A DNA stretch of 64,000 bases from Castor canadensis. Lineage: Eukaryota > Chordata > Mammalia > Rodentia > Castoridae. Where the stretch lies: the NCBI RefSeq assembly GCF_047511655.1, contig NC_133399.1, positions 6,885,333 to 6,949,332 of the forward strand, in the 5' to 3' direction. Positions 1 to 12,454 of this stretch are shown here, one piece after another. The notes beneath the pieces were generated by a model. It worked only from the letters and a program-made list of their open reading frames with translations, searched no databases and was not told the origin of the DNA. The translations under genes and the position numbers were made by a program. Every line of letters starts with the position of its first letter. Within the stretch, counting starts at the first letter, position 1.

Positions 1-230
1 TTGGGCTTATTTCTGGGTCTTCCATACTATTACATTGGTGTCTGTGTCCATTTTGTGTCAGTAAAATGCTGTTCTTGTTACTACACCCCACTAGTAAAAT
101 TTGAAGTCAGGTATTGTGATACCAGCAACATTGCCTTTTGCTTAAGATTGCTTTGGCTATTCATAGTCTTTCAAGCTTCAATATGCATTTTCAGATTGGT
201 TTTTAATTTATGTGAAGAATGACATTATGA
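1..230 (-). mobile_element. L1 ORF2 fragment, old, cut by window edge
   Basis: The plus strand is the reverse complement of the L1 ORF2 stretch just after the reverse transcriptase, with the characteristic 'gctttggctattca' antisense phrase. Heavily diverged. Its 3' part lies before the window; the 5' end is near 230. Confidence 0.6.
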
Positions 231-1295
231 ATAAGTAATCAAGTTAATGATGACATACAGTTGCATGTAATAGAAAGCCAGTCCCCAAAAGTGACTTAAA
301 CAAAATCAGGTACTACTTATTCAGATATTACAGGTGTAGAGCTAGGAACTAGAAGGCTACTCTAATAGCTGTATGACAGCAATAAGGATTGGAACTTTTA
401 TTTTTCTACAGTATCATCCTCAATGTCTATTTTTTGTTTGATTTTGTTTTATCCTCATGTCCACAGAATAACTGCCTCACCCCCAGATATTAAGTCTATA
501 TCCAGGTAGGAAGACCAGGAGAATACAGGGTAAGGAATAATGGGAATTCCCAATTGGTATTTCTAAAATATAAACAAATAAGCAAAGCATAAAAATTGGA
601 CAAGAGGTATATCAAATAACCTATGAGAGTTCACTATGTAAATATACTCCAAGTTACAATGACCTACACAAATACACAGAATCTATCCAGCCACACTGAA
701 ATATTGGTATCATGCTTACCATCTAAAATAAAAATGGCATAGATTACATGTGATCCATTTTAAGTGCCATAAAAATAGAATTACAATGTATATTTTGGTG
801 CTTCCTGTATCCTGTTAAATATTGTGTTTCCATGTATACATTTTGTCAATTAAGGTAATACGTATTTTCTAGAAAACTTCACAAACATAATTTGGCTTTC
901 ATACCTTTCTTTGGCTATAATCAGGACAAATGAAGTTGTACAAAGAAAAAATGTTATCCAAGACAGAGCCTAAGAATATTTTAGTCATACTCACAAGGAT
1001 AAAATCTATTACTTCATGATTTATAGGCTTCTGATAAGCAAACCACAGATGGGGACATTAACCTGGTTTATGTGAGTGAGGCAAACATCCTTAAATGTGG
1101 AGAAGTGTAGAAAATGGAAGTTAGAAGAATGCAATGTGATGATGACTCTCCTGCCTTTCCCTGGTTTGAATATGGTGGAAGAAGCCATAATCTAAGGAAT
1201 GCAGAGAGTGAGATAAAGGTGGAAAGTGAATGGAAAAGAACTTCTCTTTATGACATGAAAAGTAATACAGCTCTGCAGATACTAATTATTTTTCC
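231..1295. other. No recognisable gene or repeat
   Basis: AT-rich sequence with no frame resembling a known protein. A short open frame at 1114-1365 runs into the following SINE and is not credible as a gene. Confidence 0.5.
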
Positions 1296-1502
1296 TTTTT
1301 TTTTTGTGGTGCTGGGATTTGAACTCAGGGTCTTGCTTTTCCTAGGCAGTTGCTGTACCACTTGAGCTGTTTCTCGTTTCTTTTTGCTTTGGATAATTTT
1401 GAGATAGGGCCTTGCTTTTAAACCTGGGTGGGCCTGGATGCTGATGCACCTAGTCACACGTCCTAGGTAGTTGGGATGACAGGTGTACACCGCCATGACC
1501 GG
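1296..1502 (-). repeat. Composite B1/ID-type SINE
   Basis: Starts with an oligo-T run (antisense of the A tail), followed by 'ggtgctgggatttgaactcagg...gctgtaccacttgagc', the antisense of a tRNA/ID-like part, and then an antisense 7SL-like part ending in 'gggatgacaggtgtacaccgcc'. Confidence 0.8.
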
Positions 1503-1747
1503 ATTTTATTTATTTATGTATTTATTTAGTTATTTATTTTTGGTTGTTTTTGGATTTAAACTCAGGGTCTCACACTTGTTAGGCAGGCTCTCTACCACTT
1601 GAGGCATTCTTCCAGTGACACACCCAGCTTTCATTGATTGAAATAGGCTTTCATGAAATTTTTGCCTGAGCTGGCCTCAAACCATAATCCTTCCAATCTC
1701 TGACTTCCAATTAATTATGATTATAGATGTAAGCTACTGTGCCTGGT
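1503..1747 (-). repeat. Second composite SINE, tandem to the first
   Basis: A degenerate TTTA-rich run (antisense tail) at 1503-1540, then 'aaactcagggtctcacacttgttaggcaggctctctaccacttgagg' and the 7SL-like half ending in 'tgtgcctggtt'. Same orientation as its neighbour, so probably an independent insertion into or beside the other tail. Confidence 0.75.
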
Positions 1748-2379
1748 TAACAGCCCAGGTTTTAACCCAATGAAATATATTTCCAACATGAAAACCTGAA
1801 GGTAGAAAAATTAGGCACTTTAAGCCATTGATTTGTGATAATTGGTTATGGAAGTCAAAGAAATACATACACATGACAAAACTTTGATGACGTGTTTGGC
1901 AACGTACAGACAATTCAATCCATACTGTGATATTACAAAAAAGCCCCAAGAATGAATGCAAGTTAGAAATGTAATTTAGAGATGATATCTGACAAGAATT
2001 GATCATTGTAAGCTTTAAAATGTACAAAGAAAGTAAAATTTGAATTGTAATTTTTATTATAACATGACATAAAGTTGTGCATGCCAAAATATTGCAAATT
2101 GGCATAAATCAATCTATTTATATTTCAATGAAATATCATTATCATAAATTCAATGTAATCATAAAAAGATATTCCACTATAAACATCAATATATGAGGAA
2201 AGGAAGAATTTTTACCTAAGATTCCACGGACCATTATTTGTTGGATATAAAATAGTTAAGTTTCTTAACATGAATAATCATAGTAAACTCACTTTGGCAT
2301 TAAAAGCTACAATCAGATAAGACTTTTCATGAAATTAGAGATTACAGCTTGGAGCATTAACTGAGATGGAACAAATTAA
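1748..2379. other. No recognisable gene or repeat
   Basis: AT-rich. The open frame on the minus strand (1734-2105) has no family signature. Confidence 0.45.
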
Positions 2380-2890
2380 AGGAATATAGTTGAGAACATA
2401 ATTGATGAGGCAAAGAATGTTTCTTTATATTGATAAAGGGAAGAATCCATCAGGCTGATGTAACAATTGTAAACATGTATGCACCAAATATCTGTGCACC
2501 CAATTTCATAAAACATTGTTAGACATAAAAGCACAGACTTTTGAAGTAGGTAACTTCAATACCCCACTTTTTCCAAGAGATAGGTCTAGACAAAAGAATC
2601 AACTAGGAAAGTTCAGAATTAAATGATGCTATGTATCAAGTGCATTTACAGATAACTACAGAAACTTCCATGCAACACCATAAATAAAGACATTCTTCTC
2701 AAAAGCCTGCAAAAAATTCTCCAAGATATATCATTTTAGGACAAAAAAGCAATCTTAATGTATACATGAAAATTGAAATAATTTCCTCTGTCATGTTACA
2801 TATGATGGAATAAAATTGGATGGAATTTAGTACAATGAAAATACTCCTGTACTCCAGAACGTTAATAGAGGTGAAATAAGTCACACACAA
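2380..2890 (+). mobile_element. L1 ORF2 fragment (endonuclease region), old
   Basis: Contains the L1 endonuclease-coding phrases 'gtaaacatgtatgcacc', 'gcacccaatttcataaaaca' and 'aacttcaataccccac', followed by the diverged 'ttcttctca' segment. Many stops. Truncated at both ends. Confidence 0.65.
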
Positions 2891-3529
2891 AACAAGATAG
2901 AAATCACATGTTCTTTATTTTATGTCAAATTAAAAAAATCCAATAGGCATGCATAATGGTGAATACTTGAGGCAGGCATGGGTGGAGAGATGGGGACATA
3001 GTGAGACATTCAGAGAACACTTAGAAGAAAGAAGTTCTATCATTCTGCAGAACAGTGGGATCACTGTAGTTCACAATAGCCTATTGTTTATTTCATGAAT
3101 AACTTGAACAATGGTGCTTCATATATCCAATTGAAAGCCATGATAACAGATAAAAACATTAATAATCCTCAGTACCCATATTGAAATATTATGCTTTAAC
3201 ACATAACTAAGTGAAATTATTGCATGTTAATAAATTCCAAAATATTTAAGGGAATGGAAATTTTAACTATACTGATTAGATCCTTTATGCACTGGGAACA
3301 TGTTGAATTATCATAACATATCATATAAATGTGCAAAATTAAGCCAATTTTTAAATTATAATATTATTTTTAAATGTGCATGAAAAAATATTCTTAAGTC
3401 ACTAACAACAAATGAAAAGTGAGGGGAAATTACTTACGATATTGTGTACTAATGAACTCTTCTTAACTCTAGTAACTGTTCACAGTCTATATGTATCCCA
3501 CAACAGCATGATGAAAAACCAAAAATATA
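2891..3529. other. No recognisable gene or repeat
   Basis: AT-rich flank between two L1 fragments; no coding signature seen. Confidence 0.4.
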
Positions 3530-6500
3530 TTTATTCAGCTATACACACTCAAATCCTTAAACAACAAAAACAACTAAATGGCAGGAATCACCAAGTACCT
3601 TTCAGTATTAACACTGAATGTTAATGCACTCAATTCTCCCATCAAAAGGTAGCATTTGGCAAATTAGATTAGAAGGGAAGAGCTGACAATCTGTTGACTA
3701 CAAGAGATCCACCTTATTTTCAGAAATAAACGCTGGCTATGGTGAAAGGCTGAAAGAGGATCAACTAAACAAGCTAATGGCCCTTGAAAACAGGCAGCAG
3801 TAGCAATACTTGTATCAGACAAAGTAGACTTCAAACTTAACATCAGTGAAACAAGACAAAGAAGACAAAGAAGGTCACTTCATACAAATAAAAGGGGCAA
3901 TACATCAAGAGGAAATAATACTGATCAACTTATATTTACCCAATATCAGTGCACCCAATTTCATTAAACATATACTAAAGGACTTAAAATCACTTATAGA
4001 CTTCAAGACAGTGGTATGAGAGACTTTAGTACCCCTCTATCACCAAGAGATAGGTTATCCAGACATAAAATCAGCAAAGAAATCCTTGAGCTAAATGACA
4101 CCATATATCAATTGGACATAATGGATGTCTACAGCATATTTCACCCTGTAATAGCACAATATAATTCTTCCCATGGAACTGTCTACAAAATACATCATAT
4201 ATTAGGGAACAAAGCAAGACTCAACAAGTATAAGAAAATTGAAATGACCCCTAGCATACTATCTGATCACAATGCAATAAAACTAGAACTCAACAAAAGC
4301 AGCAGCAGAAAGTAGGACAAAAATTGGAGATTGAACAACACATTGCTCAATTATCAAAGCATCATGGGAGAAATAATAGAGGAAGCCAAAAAGTTCCTGG
4401 AATTTAATGATAATGAAAACACAATCTATCAGAACCTATGGACACAGCAAAGGCATTCCTAAGAGGAAAGTTTACAGCCATGAGTACATACATTAAAAAC
4501 ACAGGAAGAGCTCAAATAAATAACCTAATTCTACATCTAAAACTCCTAAAAAACAAGAAGAAGCTAAACCTAAAAGAAGCAGGAGAGAAATAATAAAAAT
4601 AAGGACCCAAATTAATGAAATGAAGACCAAAGAAACCATACAAGAGTCAATGAAACAAAAGCTGGTTCTTTGAAAAAGTCAACAAGATTGACTAGTCCTG
4701 GCAAATCTGAGTAAAATGAGGAGGGAAAAGACCCAAATTAGTAAAATCAGAAATGAAAAATGGGAGATAACATCAAACACAAAGGAAATCCAGGGAATCA
4801 TCAGAGACTACTTTAAGAACCTATATTCAAGTAAATTGGAAAATCTAGATGAAATGAACAGATTTCTAGACAGTTTTGACCATCTAAATCTGAACATTAA
4901 TCATCTAAATAGATCTACACACACAATGAAATTGAAGCAAAATAAGGAGCTTCCCAAAAAACAAAAATCTAGGACCTGAAAGATTCTCTGCTATATTCTA
5001 TCAGACCTTTAACAAAGAACTAATACCATCACTCCTTAAAATTTTCCATGAAATAGAAAGAGAAGGATCACTGCTTAACTCATTTTATGAAGCCAGTATT
5101 ACACTCAACTCAAAATCAGACAAGGCCAAATCCGAAAAGTAGAACTACAAGCCAATCTCCTTAATGGACATTGATGCAAAATCCTCCATAAAATAATGGT
5201 AAACTGAATCCAACAACAGACATGAAAGGTTACACACCATGACCAAGTTGGCTTCATCCTAAAGGTGCAGGGATGGTTCACCATACACAAATCATTAAAT
5301 ATAACATAGCACATTAACTGAAGCAAAGACAAAAACCACATGATCATCTCAATAGATGCTGAAAAAGCCTTTGATAAGATTCAATACCATTTCATGACAA
5401 AAACTGAGGAAACTAGGAATAGAAGGAATGTATCTCAAAATTATAAATGCTATATATGACAAACCTATAGCCAACATCATACTTAATGAGGAAAAACTGA
5501 AGCCATTTCCTCTATAGTCAGGAATGGGACAAGGGTGTCCACTCTCCCCACTCCTATCCAACATAGTGTTGAATTCCAAGCCACAGCAGTAAGGCAAGAA
5601 GAAAAAATAAAAGAAATACAAATAGGTAAAGAAGTAGTCAAATTATCCTTATTCACAGATGACATGATCTAATACCTTAAATACCCACAAACTCCTGGAC
5701 ACCATAATAGCTTTAGCAAATTAGCAGGATACAAATCAACTTAAATCAGTAGTCTTTCTATAAAACAACAATGAGCAGATTGAAAAACAATAAAGGAAAA
5801 GAATTCCATTTACAATTCCCCTCCTCAATCAAATACCTAGGAATAAACATTACAAAGGATTAAATAACCTCAACAAGGAGAACTACAAAACATTGAAGAA
5901 AAAGATAGAAGAACATGGAAATATATCCCATGCTTATGGATTGGCAGAATGAACATAGTAAAAATGGATATAGTACCAAAGTAATCCACATGTTCAATGC
6001 AATTCCTATGAAAATCCTAATGGAATTCATCACAGAGATTGAAAAATCTACCTTAACATTCATTTGGAAACACAAAATACCACGAATAGACAAGGCAAAA
6101 CTTAGCAAAAAGAGCAATGCTGGAAGTATCATAATACTCGACTTCAACCTTCACTACAGAATCATAGCAATAAAAACAGCCTGGTACTGGCATAAAAACA
6201 GACATAAGAAAATGGATATGAATCCACACAGCTATGCTCACCTAATCTTCATCAAAGATGCCAAAAACATATGATGGAGAAAAGACACCCTCTTCAACAA
6301 ATGTTGCTAGGAAATTAGATCCACACCTGTCACACTGTGCTAGTGTCAACTCAAAGTGGATTAAGACCTTTATATCAGGCATGAAACCTTGAAGCTACTA
6401 CAGGAAAGAGCAGGAATACTCTGGAAGTAATAAGCATAGGCAAGGATTTCCTTAGTAGAACACAAGTGGCTCAGCAACTACAAGAAAGGATGGACAAATG

Positions 6501-7880
6501 GGACTACATGAAATTAAAATGCTTCTGCACAACAAACGAAATGGTGTCTAAATTTCAGAGGCCACCCAAAGAATGGAAGAAAATCTTTGCTAGCTATACA
6601 TCAGACAAGAGACTGATAGCCAGAATATACAGGAAACTCAAAAAACTAAACTCTCCCAAAATTAATGCCCCCAAAAAAGAAATGGGCAACTGAGCTAAAC
6701 AGAACTTTTTCAAAGAAAGAAGTCCAAGTCTCTAAAAAGCACATAAAAAGTATCCACCATCCCTGACCATAAAGGGAATGCAAATCAAAACCTTGTTACA
6801 ATTCCATCTCACTCCTGTTAGAACAGCTACCATAAAGAACGCCAACAACAAATATTGGGGAGGATGTCAGGAGAAAAATATTCTCATACACTACTGTTGG
6901 GAATGTAAGCTCATACAACCACTATGGAAAATTATTTGGACACTCCTTAAAAAACTAAAAATAGATCTACCATATGATCCAGCAACCCACTCCTAGGGAT
7001 ATACCCAAAGGAATGCAACTCTGGTAATTCCCTAGGCACCTTCACACCCCTGTTTATGCAGCACTATTCCAAGCTATGGAAACTGGCAAGATGCCCCACT
7101 ACTGACAAATGGATTTTAAGAAAATGTGGTATTTATACACAATGGAATCTTACTCAGCCACAAAAAAGAATGAAAATTTTTCATTCGCAAGTAAATGGTT
7201 GGAATTGGAGAATATCATCTTAAGTTAGTCAGGCTCAGAAGGCCAATAATTTCATGTTCTCCCTCATATGTGGATTATAGACCTAAAACAAATGCAGCAA
7301 TATTATTGGACACCAGTTATTGTAAGGGAGACCATGCACAAAAGGGCTAGGACAAGGGAAGGAAACCAAAAACTTGACTGTGGTTGATGTGCTAATTGTA
7401 TAGGAACAAATATAGAAATCTTGAATTGGCCAATATGGTAAGGGGACTAGGGAGTAGTGAATAGGACTGGTAAACATGAACCAAATTGTGTTGTAATACA
7501 TATATGCATGGAAACAACACAAACAATGGCCCTGTATAGCTATCTTTATCTCAAACTAGCAAAAATGCTATGTTATTATCTTTTAGTTTATTCTTCTACA
7601 AAATGAGAGAACAGGAGGGTGGAACAGTTCTTCCTGGAAGTGAGGAAAGGAGTGGTGGCACAGAGGGAGGAGAGAGGTAGCACAAATAATGGATAACTAT
7701 GTGAGTAAAAGCAAAAATGATACCAGTTGAGAAAGTTTTGCAGGAATCGGGGGAGGGGGAAAGGAAGAGCAGTGGAGGACATGAAATCAAGTATGATATA
7801 TTTGATACAATGTAAGGTCTTTTGGAAATACTCCAATGTATCCCCACCCAGCACAAAAATAATTAAAAAATAAAAAACCT
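3530..7880 (+). mobile_element. 5'-truncated L1, ORF2 plus 3' UTR (L1-A)
   Basis: Collinear with the longer L1 at 10633-16761 from the ORF1-ORF2 spacer to the tail. ORF2 begins near ATG 3578 (MAGITKYL) and would end at 7280. Endonuclease (3578-4320), reverse transcriptase (about 4700-5750) and C-terminal cysteine-rich region (about 6840-6910) are recognisable but scattered over frames by many stops and indels. The reverse transcriptase FADD catalytic motif reads FTDD at about 5651-5662. The 3' UTR has G-rich tracts (7610-7770) and ends in an A-rich tail near 7880. No clear target-site duplication was found. Dead copy. Confidence 0.9.
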
Positions 7881-8394
7881 GACATATACACAATCATATT
7901 TATTTTAAAAACTAAGTCAAATTAAATTTCAAATAGCAAAATAGCCATATACAAAGTATTTCAAAACACGAAGAATGAAATCACTTAAAAACATGACCAA
8001 GGCATGTGAACCAGAATTTTTTAGAGGTAAAAATAAGGACGAGCCGTAAACATGAAAATATGTTGATTTCATAAATACACAAAGAAACTAAAATCAATAC
8101 ATTAAAGGAATCTTAAGGAAACTTACTTTGCTGAACACCTTACTTCTAAGTCTCCAGCACCCAGAGAGTTTTGTTAGGAAGAATTGAGGAGCAGAAGTTG
8201 ATATTAGAAGGTGACACTTCCTTTGGGTTTTAGCCACCGTTTCCTAAAGCTTGTGTAAAGACAAGACCAAACCTAAAAGAGCAGCCTGAGGGCCACAGGC
8301 TTTGATCTGAACCTCTTCTTTGTATCCATGATCACAAACTGTTTGTCTACTTGCCATAACTTCTTATTTCCTCATAAAAGAGTTTCTAGGATCC
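7881..8394. other. No recognisable gene or repeat
   Basis: Unique-looking flank between L1-A and a SINE. No coding signature. Confidence 0.4.
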
Positions 8395-8590
8395 AAGTGC
8401 TAGTAGCTTATAGCTATATTCCTAGCTACTTGAGAGTCTGAGATTGGCAGGCCAGCCTTGACAAATAGTTCAGGAAACCCTATCTCAAAAATAACCAGAG
8501 CAAAATGGACTAGAGGTGTGGCTCAAGCAGTTGTGTGCCTGCTTTATGAACATGAAGCCCTGAATTCAAACTCTACTTCCATCAAAAAAA
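8395..8590 (+). repeat. Composite B1/ID-type SINE
   Basis: 7SL-like left half ('cctagctacttgagagtctgag...ccctatctcaaaaa'), then the ID-like right half ('ggctcaagcagttgtgtgcc...ccctgaattcaaact') and an A-run. Confidence 0.8.
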
Positions 8591-8639
8591 GTTACTAGGA
8601 GCACTGTATGAGAGAATGAACATAAAATGGTTTAATTGT

Positions 8640-9175
8640 GTTGGCATATAATTATTACAAGGTTTCTTAAATTTAATTTAATATAATTATGGTATGTATT
8701 GATGGGTACACTCTGGTGCTTCAACACATGTGTACAGTGTTCATAGAGTAAATCAGGGTTGTTAACATTTTCCTCCATTCATCATTTACCTTTGAGCTCC
8801 TCACTTCTAGATCTTCATAAAATATGTAATAAGATAATACAAACTGCATTCCCACACCATGCCATGGAACGCCATGACTTATCTCTTCTTTGTCTGTTTT
8901 GATACTAATTATCCAACTTCTATTTCTACTTCCCTCCCTCACAACTTTTCCAGATTTTAGGGATCATTGTTCTATGTTCAAATTGATGTATTCGAGCTTC
9001 CATGTTGGAAGAGTACACATACTTGTCTTTTTGAGTCCGTCTTACCTCACGTACCCTGATGTCCAGTTCTTTCACTGTGTAAATGACAGGATTACATTCT
9101 TTTTATGGCCAAATATAATTCCATTGTGTATAAATACTACATATTTAAATATTAAAAATAAATACTACATTTTCT
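8640..9175 (-). mobile_element. Old L1 3' UTR fragment
   Basis: Antisense of an ancient L1 3' end: a 'gtatgtattgatgggtaca' antisense phrase near the tail, then 'atggccaaatataattccattgtgtata' (antisense of 'acaatggaata...'). Non-coding. Confidence 0.6.
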
Positions 9176-9199
9176 TTTACCATTCTTGATAATTCAGTT

Positions 9200-9492
9200 G
9201 GGTTACCTGTTTGGTGGTATTGGTGTATTGATCTCAGGGCATTATGCTTGTTAGACAAGATTTCTATCAACTTGTGCTATGCAGCCAGCAAAGTTTTCCT
9301 TTAGGTCTGTGATTCTCCTACCTCTGCCACCCATATAGATGGGTTTGCAGGCATACATCACTATGTCTGGTTTGTTTATTTGAAGTAGGGTTTTGATAAC
9401 AATTTTTCCATGTTGGCCTTAAACTGCAATCTGTCCACACTTTCTTCTGCATAGCTTGGGTTGTAGGTATTTACCATGACTCCTGGCATTAA
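9200..9492 (-). repeat. Composite SINE(s), antisense
   Basis: 'ggtggtattggtgtattgatctcaggg' and 'ttgttagacaagatttctatcaacttg' match the antisense ID part; later 'ggtttgcaggcatacatcactatgtctgg' matches the antisense 7SL part. A second B1-like part follows to 9490, so two elements may be merged. Confidence 0.7.
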
Positions 9493-10219
9493 TGGATTAT
9501 ACTCTTTGCAGCACTAGAGATAGAAACGGAGGCATATCATGCTTCCTACCATTTGATGTATTTCCTCAGTCACTTGTTGAAATTATTTTCTACACCTAAG
9601 CCATTTTTTCTATCTGTGCACTTGTATTTTCTTATTCAGATTCTATATCAAGTGTACCCTGTCTAAATTTTTGCTCCATTTCATGAAATTCTGAGTATAA
9701 ATTCCTAATCCATATCTCTGCAACACATTATAGTTCCAACAGGATTAAGATACTGTTCTCAATCTGTGTGAGTAGAAAAATAGAGTGAATTTAGTGGGCA
9801 GAAAGGAAAGTAAATCAAAGAAAAACGTGGCAAAGTCTTCAGTTGATTCCAGTACATCCTTTCAGAATCCATCTCTGTGCCTGAGTTTCCTGGTTAAAAT
9901 TTCCAAACAAGGTCCTCATGGCATCACTTCAGAGGATGTGTGTAATATATGTAAAATTTCACTTAAGTAACAAACTTGAAACAAATTATTACTGTAGGTA
10001 ACTGAATAAAATGCAACTTCTACATATACAAAGTTAAAATGGCTTGTTAAAAATTGAAATACATAACACAATATGTAACATTATGAACAGGAGCTGTGGC
10101 AGAAAGACCACAAAGGAAGAGACAATAAAACACTTGCTTTAAAGTACACAAAAGCAGAAGTAAACCTATTAAACTAAGCCAGTGTCTCAATTCTGTATGC
10201 ATTGCTAATCATGAGGGTC
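9493..10219. other. No recognisable gene or repeat
   Basis: AT-rich. A 61-codon open frame at 9785-9970 has no recognisable family. Confidence 0.4.
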
Positions 10220-10490
10220 CTGCCATTACGCCTTCACCAAGAGGAAACATCTTGCCCAGGTGTCACTTTATGGCCTCTTTATGTCGCCACTCCTCAGTCT
10301 GTAGATGAAGAGATTCAGCATGGAGGTGACCACTGAGCACATCACTGAGGCCATGAGATTCTCCTATAGGACAGAGGGACTGTAGGACTGAGGAAGACCT
10401 CAAGTCCATTGCTCAAGTTTGACTCTTAAATATCCTTGAAAGACTTGTATTTTATATCCTTTGTGCCCATCTCAGCACTATACAGGCTGA
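10220..10490 (-). pseudogene. Olfactory receptor pseudogene fragment (IC3 to C-terminus)
   Basis: Read on the minus strand this shows OR landmarks in several frames: KYKSF (for KYKAF at the start of TM6), NGLEVFLSPT (for TGLGVYLSSA, EC3), then MASVMCSVVTSMLNLFIYRLRSGDIK (for the [25 protein letters not shown] block of TM7). Part of TM6 is deleted, at least one stop and one frame change are present, and everything upstream of IC3 is missing. It resembles family 7. Its upstream side abuts an LTR that was later split by an L1. Non-functional. Confidence 0.8.
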
Positions 10491-10494
10491 ACTT

Positions 10495-10632
10495 TAGGGT
10501 GTAGTAGAACATTTAAGAGCTAGGACCTAGTGGAAGGTCTTAGGGCATGGCTGACATGCCCTTGAAGGCACAATGAGACATCAGTATCTAACTGAGTTTT
10601 GAACGTTGTTGTCATGACACAAGAAACATTCC
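10495..10632 (+). repeat. 5' part of a MaLR-type LTR, split by L1-B
   Basis: 'gacctagtggaaggtcttagggcatggctgacatgcccttgaaggc' corresponds to the 'GCCTAGTGGGAGG...CATGCCCTTGAAGG' segment typical of MST/THE1-like MaLR LTRs. The matching 3' part lies at 16774-16945, on the other side of the L1. Confidence 0.6.
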
Positions 10633-11204
10633 TTGAATGAGTTTCCATGATGGTGAGTAGAGGGAGGAAGCAGATAGCATATGTTCCTTAAGGTAAAAAT
10701 TTTCCTGAGATGCTGGAGACACACTGGACAGGAAAAACCACAAAGAAGAGGCAAAATTTCAACACCTCCACACCCCCAGCCCACACATAGCTCCCCCACA
10801 ACATAGTATAAGGAGAAACCAGGAGGGCTCCTGCACCACCAGGCACTGGCTCTCAACCTCCCTGGCAGACCCACAGAACTACTACTCAAACACCAACTGG
10901 ATGCTGAAGAAGTAACACCAGAAACAGAATTATGAAGGCTGAAACTTTATTATATTTGAACCCTTTTTTCCCCCTCTTTCTCTGTCTCTCTAATGCCTGT
11001 TTAGCTCACTGCTGATTAATACACTATCTCTCCCTGTTTATTTCTTTGGCTCTGTATATTTTTCCCTTTTGCTTTCTTTTTTATTTACCTTCTTTGCTTT
11101 CTTTCTCCTCTTACCCTTCCACTCTAGATACCATCATTTTAATATTACTAGCTAGACAATACTAAATTGCACACAGTACAAGGACAGTAACAGCAGCAAG
11201 TGGA

Positions 11205-12415
11205 ATGATGGAAAGACGGAAAAAAGATGGAAATCATTTTGCCCCAATAATAAATTAGTACAGGAACCAGAGGGAAATGAAGAAAACAGAAGCCCAGATC
11301 CAGACTCCAATAAAACAAAGACAAACTATGACAAAGAGCCCAATGAAGCCCACAAGAACAATCTGAAAGAAGAAATACTACAGGTACTTAATGAGAATTT
11401 TACAGAGATGATACTGGATGTGGTCAACCAAAACGTACAGGAAACACTCAAGAAATACCAAGACAACAAAAATAGAGAATTTGATAAAGCACAAGAACAA
11501 ATAAAAGAAACTATAGAGCATTGTATAAACACCAAAGTGAAACAAAGAACTCCATAAATAGGAAGATAAATAAACTCAGGATGAAAATAGACAATATTAA
11601 AGAGGAAGTGACCCAGGATATGGAAAACCTCAGAAAAAAGAACGAAACAGAAATGCAAAACAAAATGAAAGGCCAATCCAGCAGAATAGAACAAGCAGAA
11701 GACAGAATCTCAGAACTCAAAGATGAAATGGTAAATAAAGAAAAAAACTGAAGAACTACTAGTTAGACAACTCAAGACCTGTGAAAGGAACATGCAAGAA
11801 TTCAACAACTCCATCAAAAGACCAAACATGAGAATCATGGGCCTTGAAGAAGGAGAAGAGGTGCAAACAAAAGGAATTTGTAATATATTCAATAAAATAA
11901 TTACAGAAAATTTCCCAAATCTAGAGAAAACTATGCCCATTCAGGTACAGGAAGCCTCCAGGTCACCAAAGAGACTTGACCAAAACAGAACTGTCCAATG
12001 ACATATTACCATTAAAACAAGAAGCACAGAGTATAGAGAAAGAATATTGAAGGGTGCAAAAGAGAAAAAACAAGTAACTTACAAAGGTAAACCCAACAAA
12101 ATCACAGCAGATTTCTCCACAGTAACATTAAAAACAAGAAGAGCATGGGGTGAGGTCTTCTAGGCACTGAATGAAAATAACTTCAACTGTTGGATACTCT
12201 ACCCAGCAAAACTATCATTCAAAATAGATGGAGTAATAAAAGTCTTCTATGATAAGCAAAACTAAAATAATACATGACCACAAAGCTACCTCTACAAAAG
12301 ATTCTTCAAGGGATTCTATACACAAAAAGTGAAAGCCAACATAACCATGAAAGGACAGGTAGTACCAAACCACAGGAGAAGAATCGAAAAGAGAATAGAG
12401 AGTAACATGATTTAG
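11205..12415 (+). pseudogene. L1-B ORF1 (RNA-binding protein), degraded
   Basis: Begins MMERRKKDGNHFAPIIN then hits a stop. Further on are the coiled-coil segment (about 11530-11750, rich in K, E, Q and N), the RRM-like part with SIKRPNMRIMGLEEGEE (about 11812-11860), and the C-terminal domain with RILKGAKEKKQVTYKGK and LYPAKLSFKIDG. These are the standard parts of the L1 trimeric nucleic-acid chaperone. Several stops and a frame change break it. Confidence 0.85.
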
Positions 12416-12454
12416 CTACACACAATCAAACCCTTAAACAACTGAGACAAGTAA

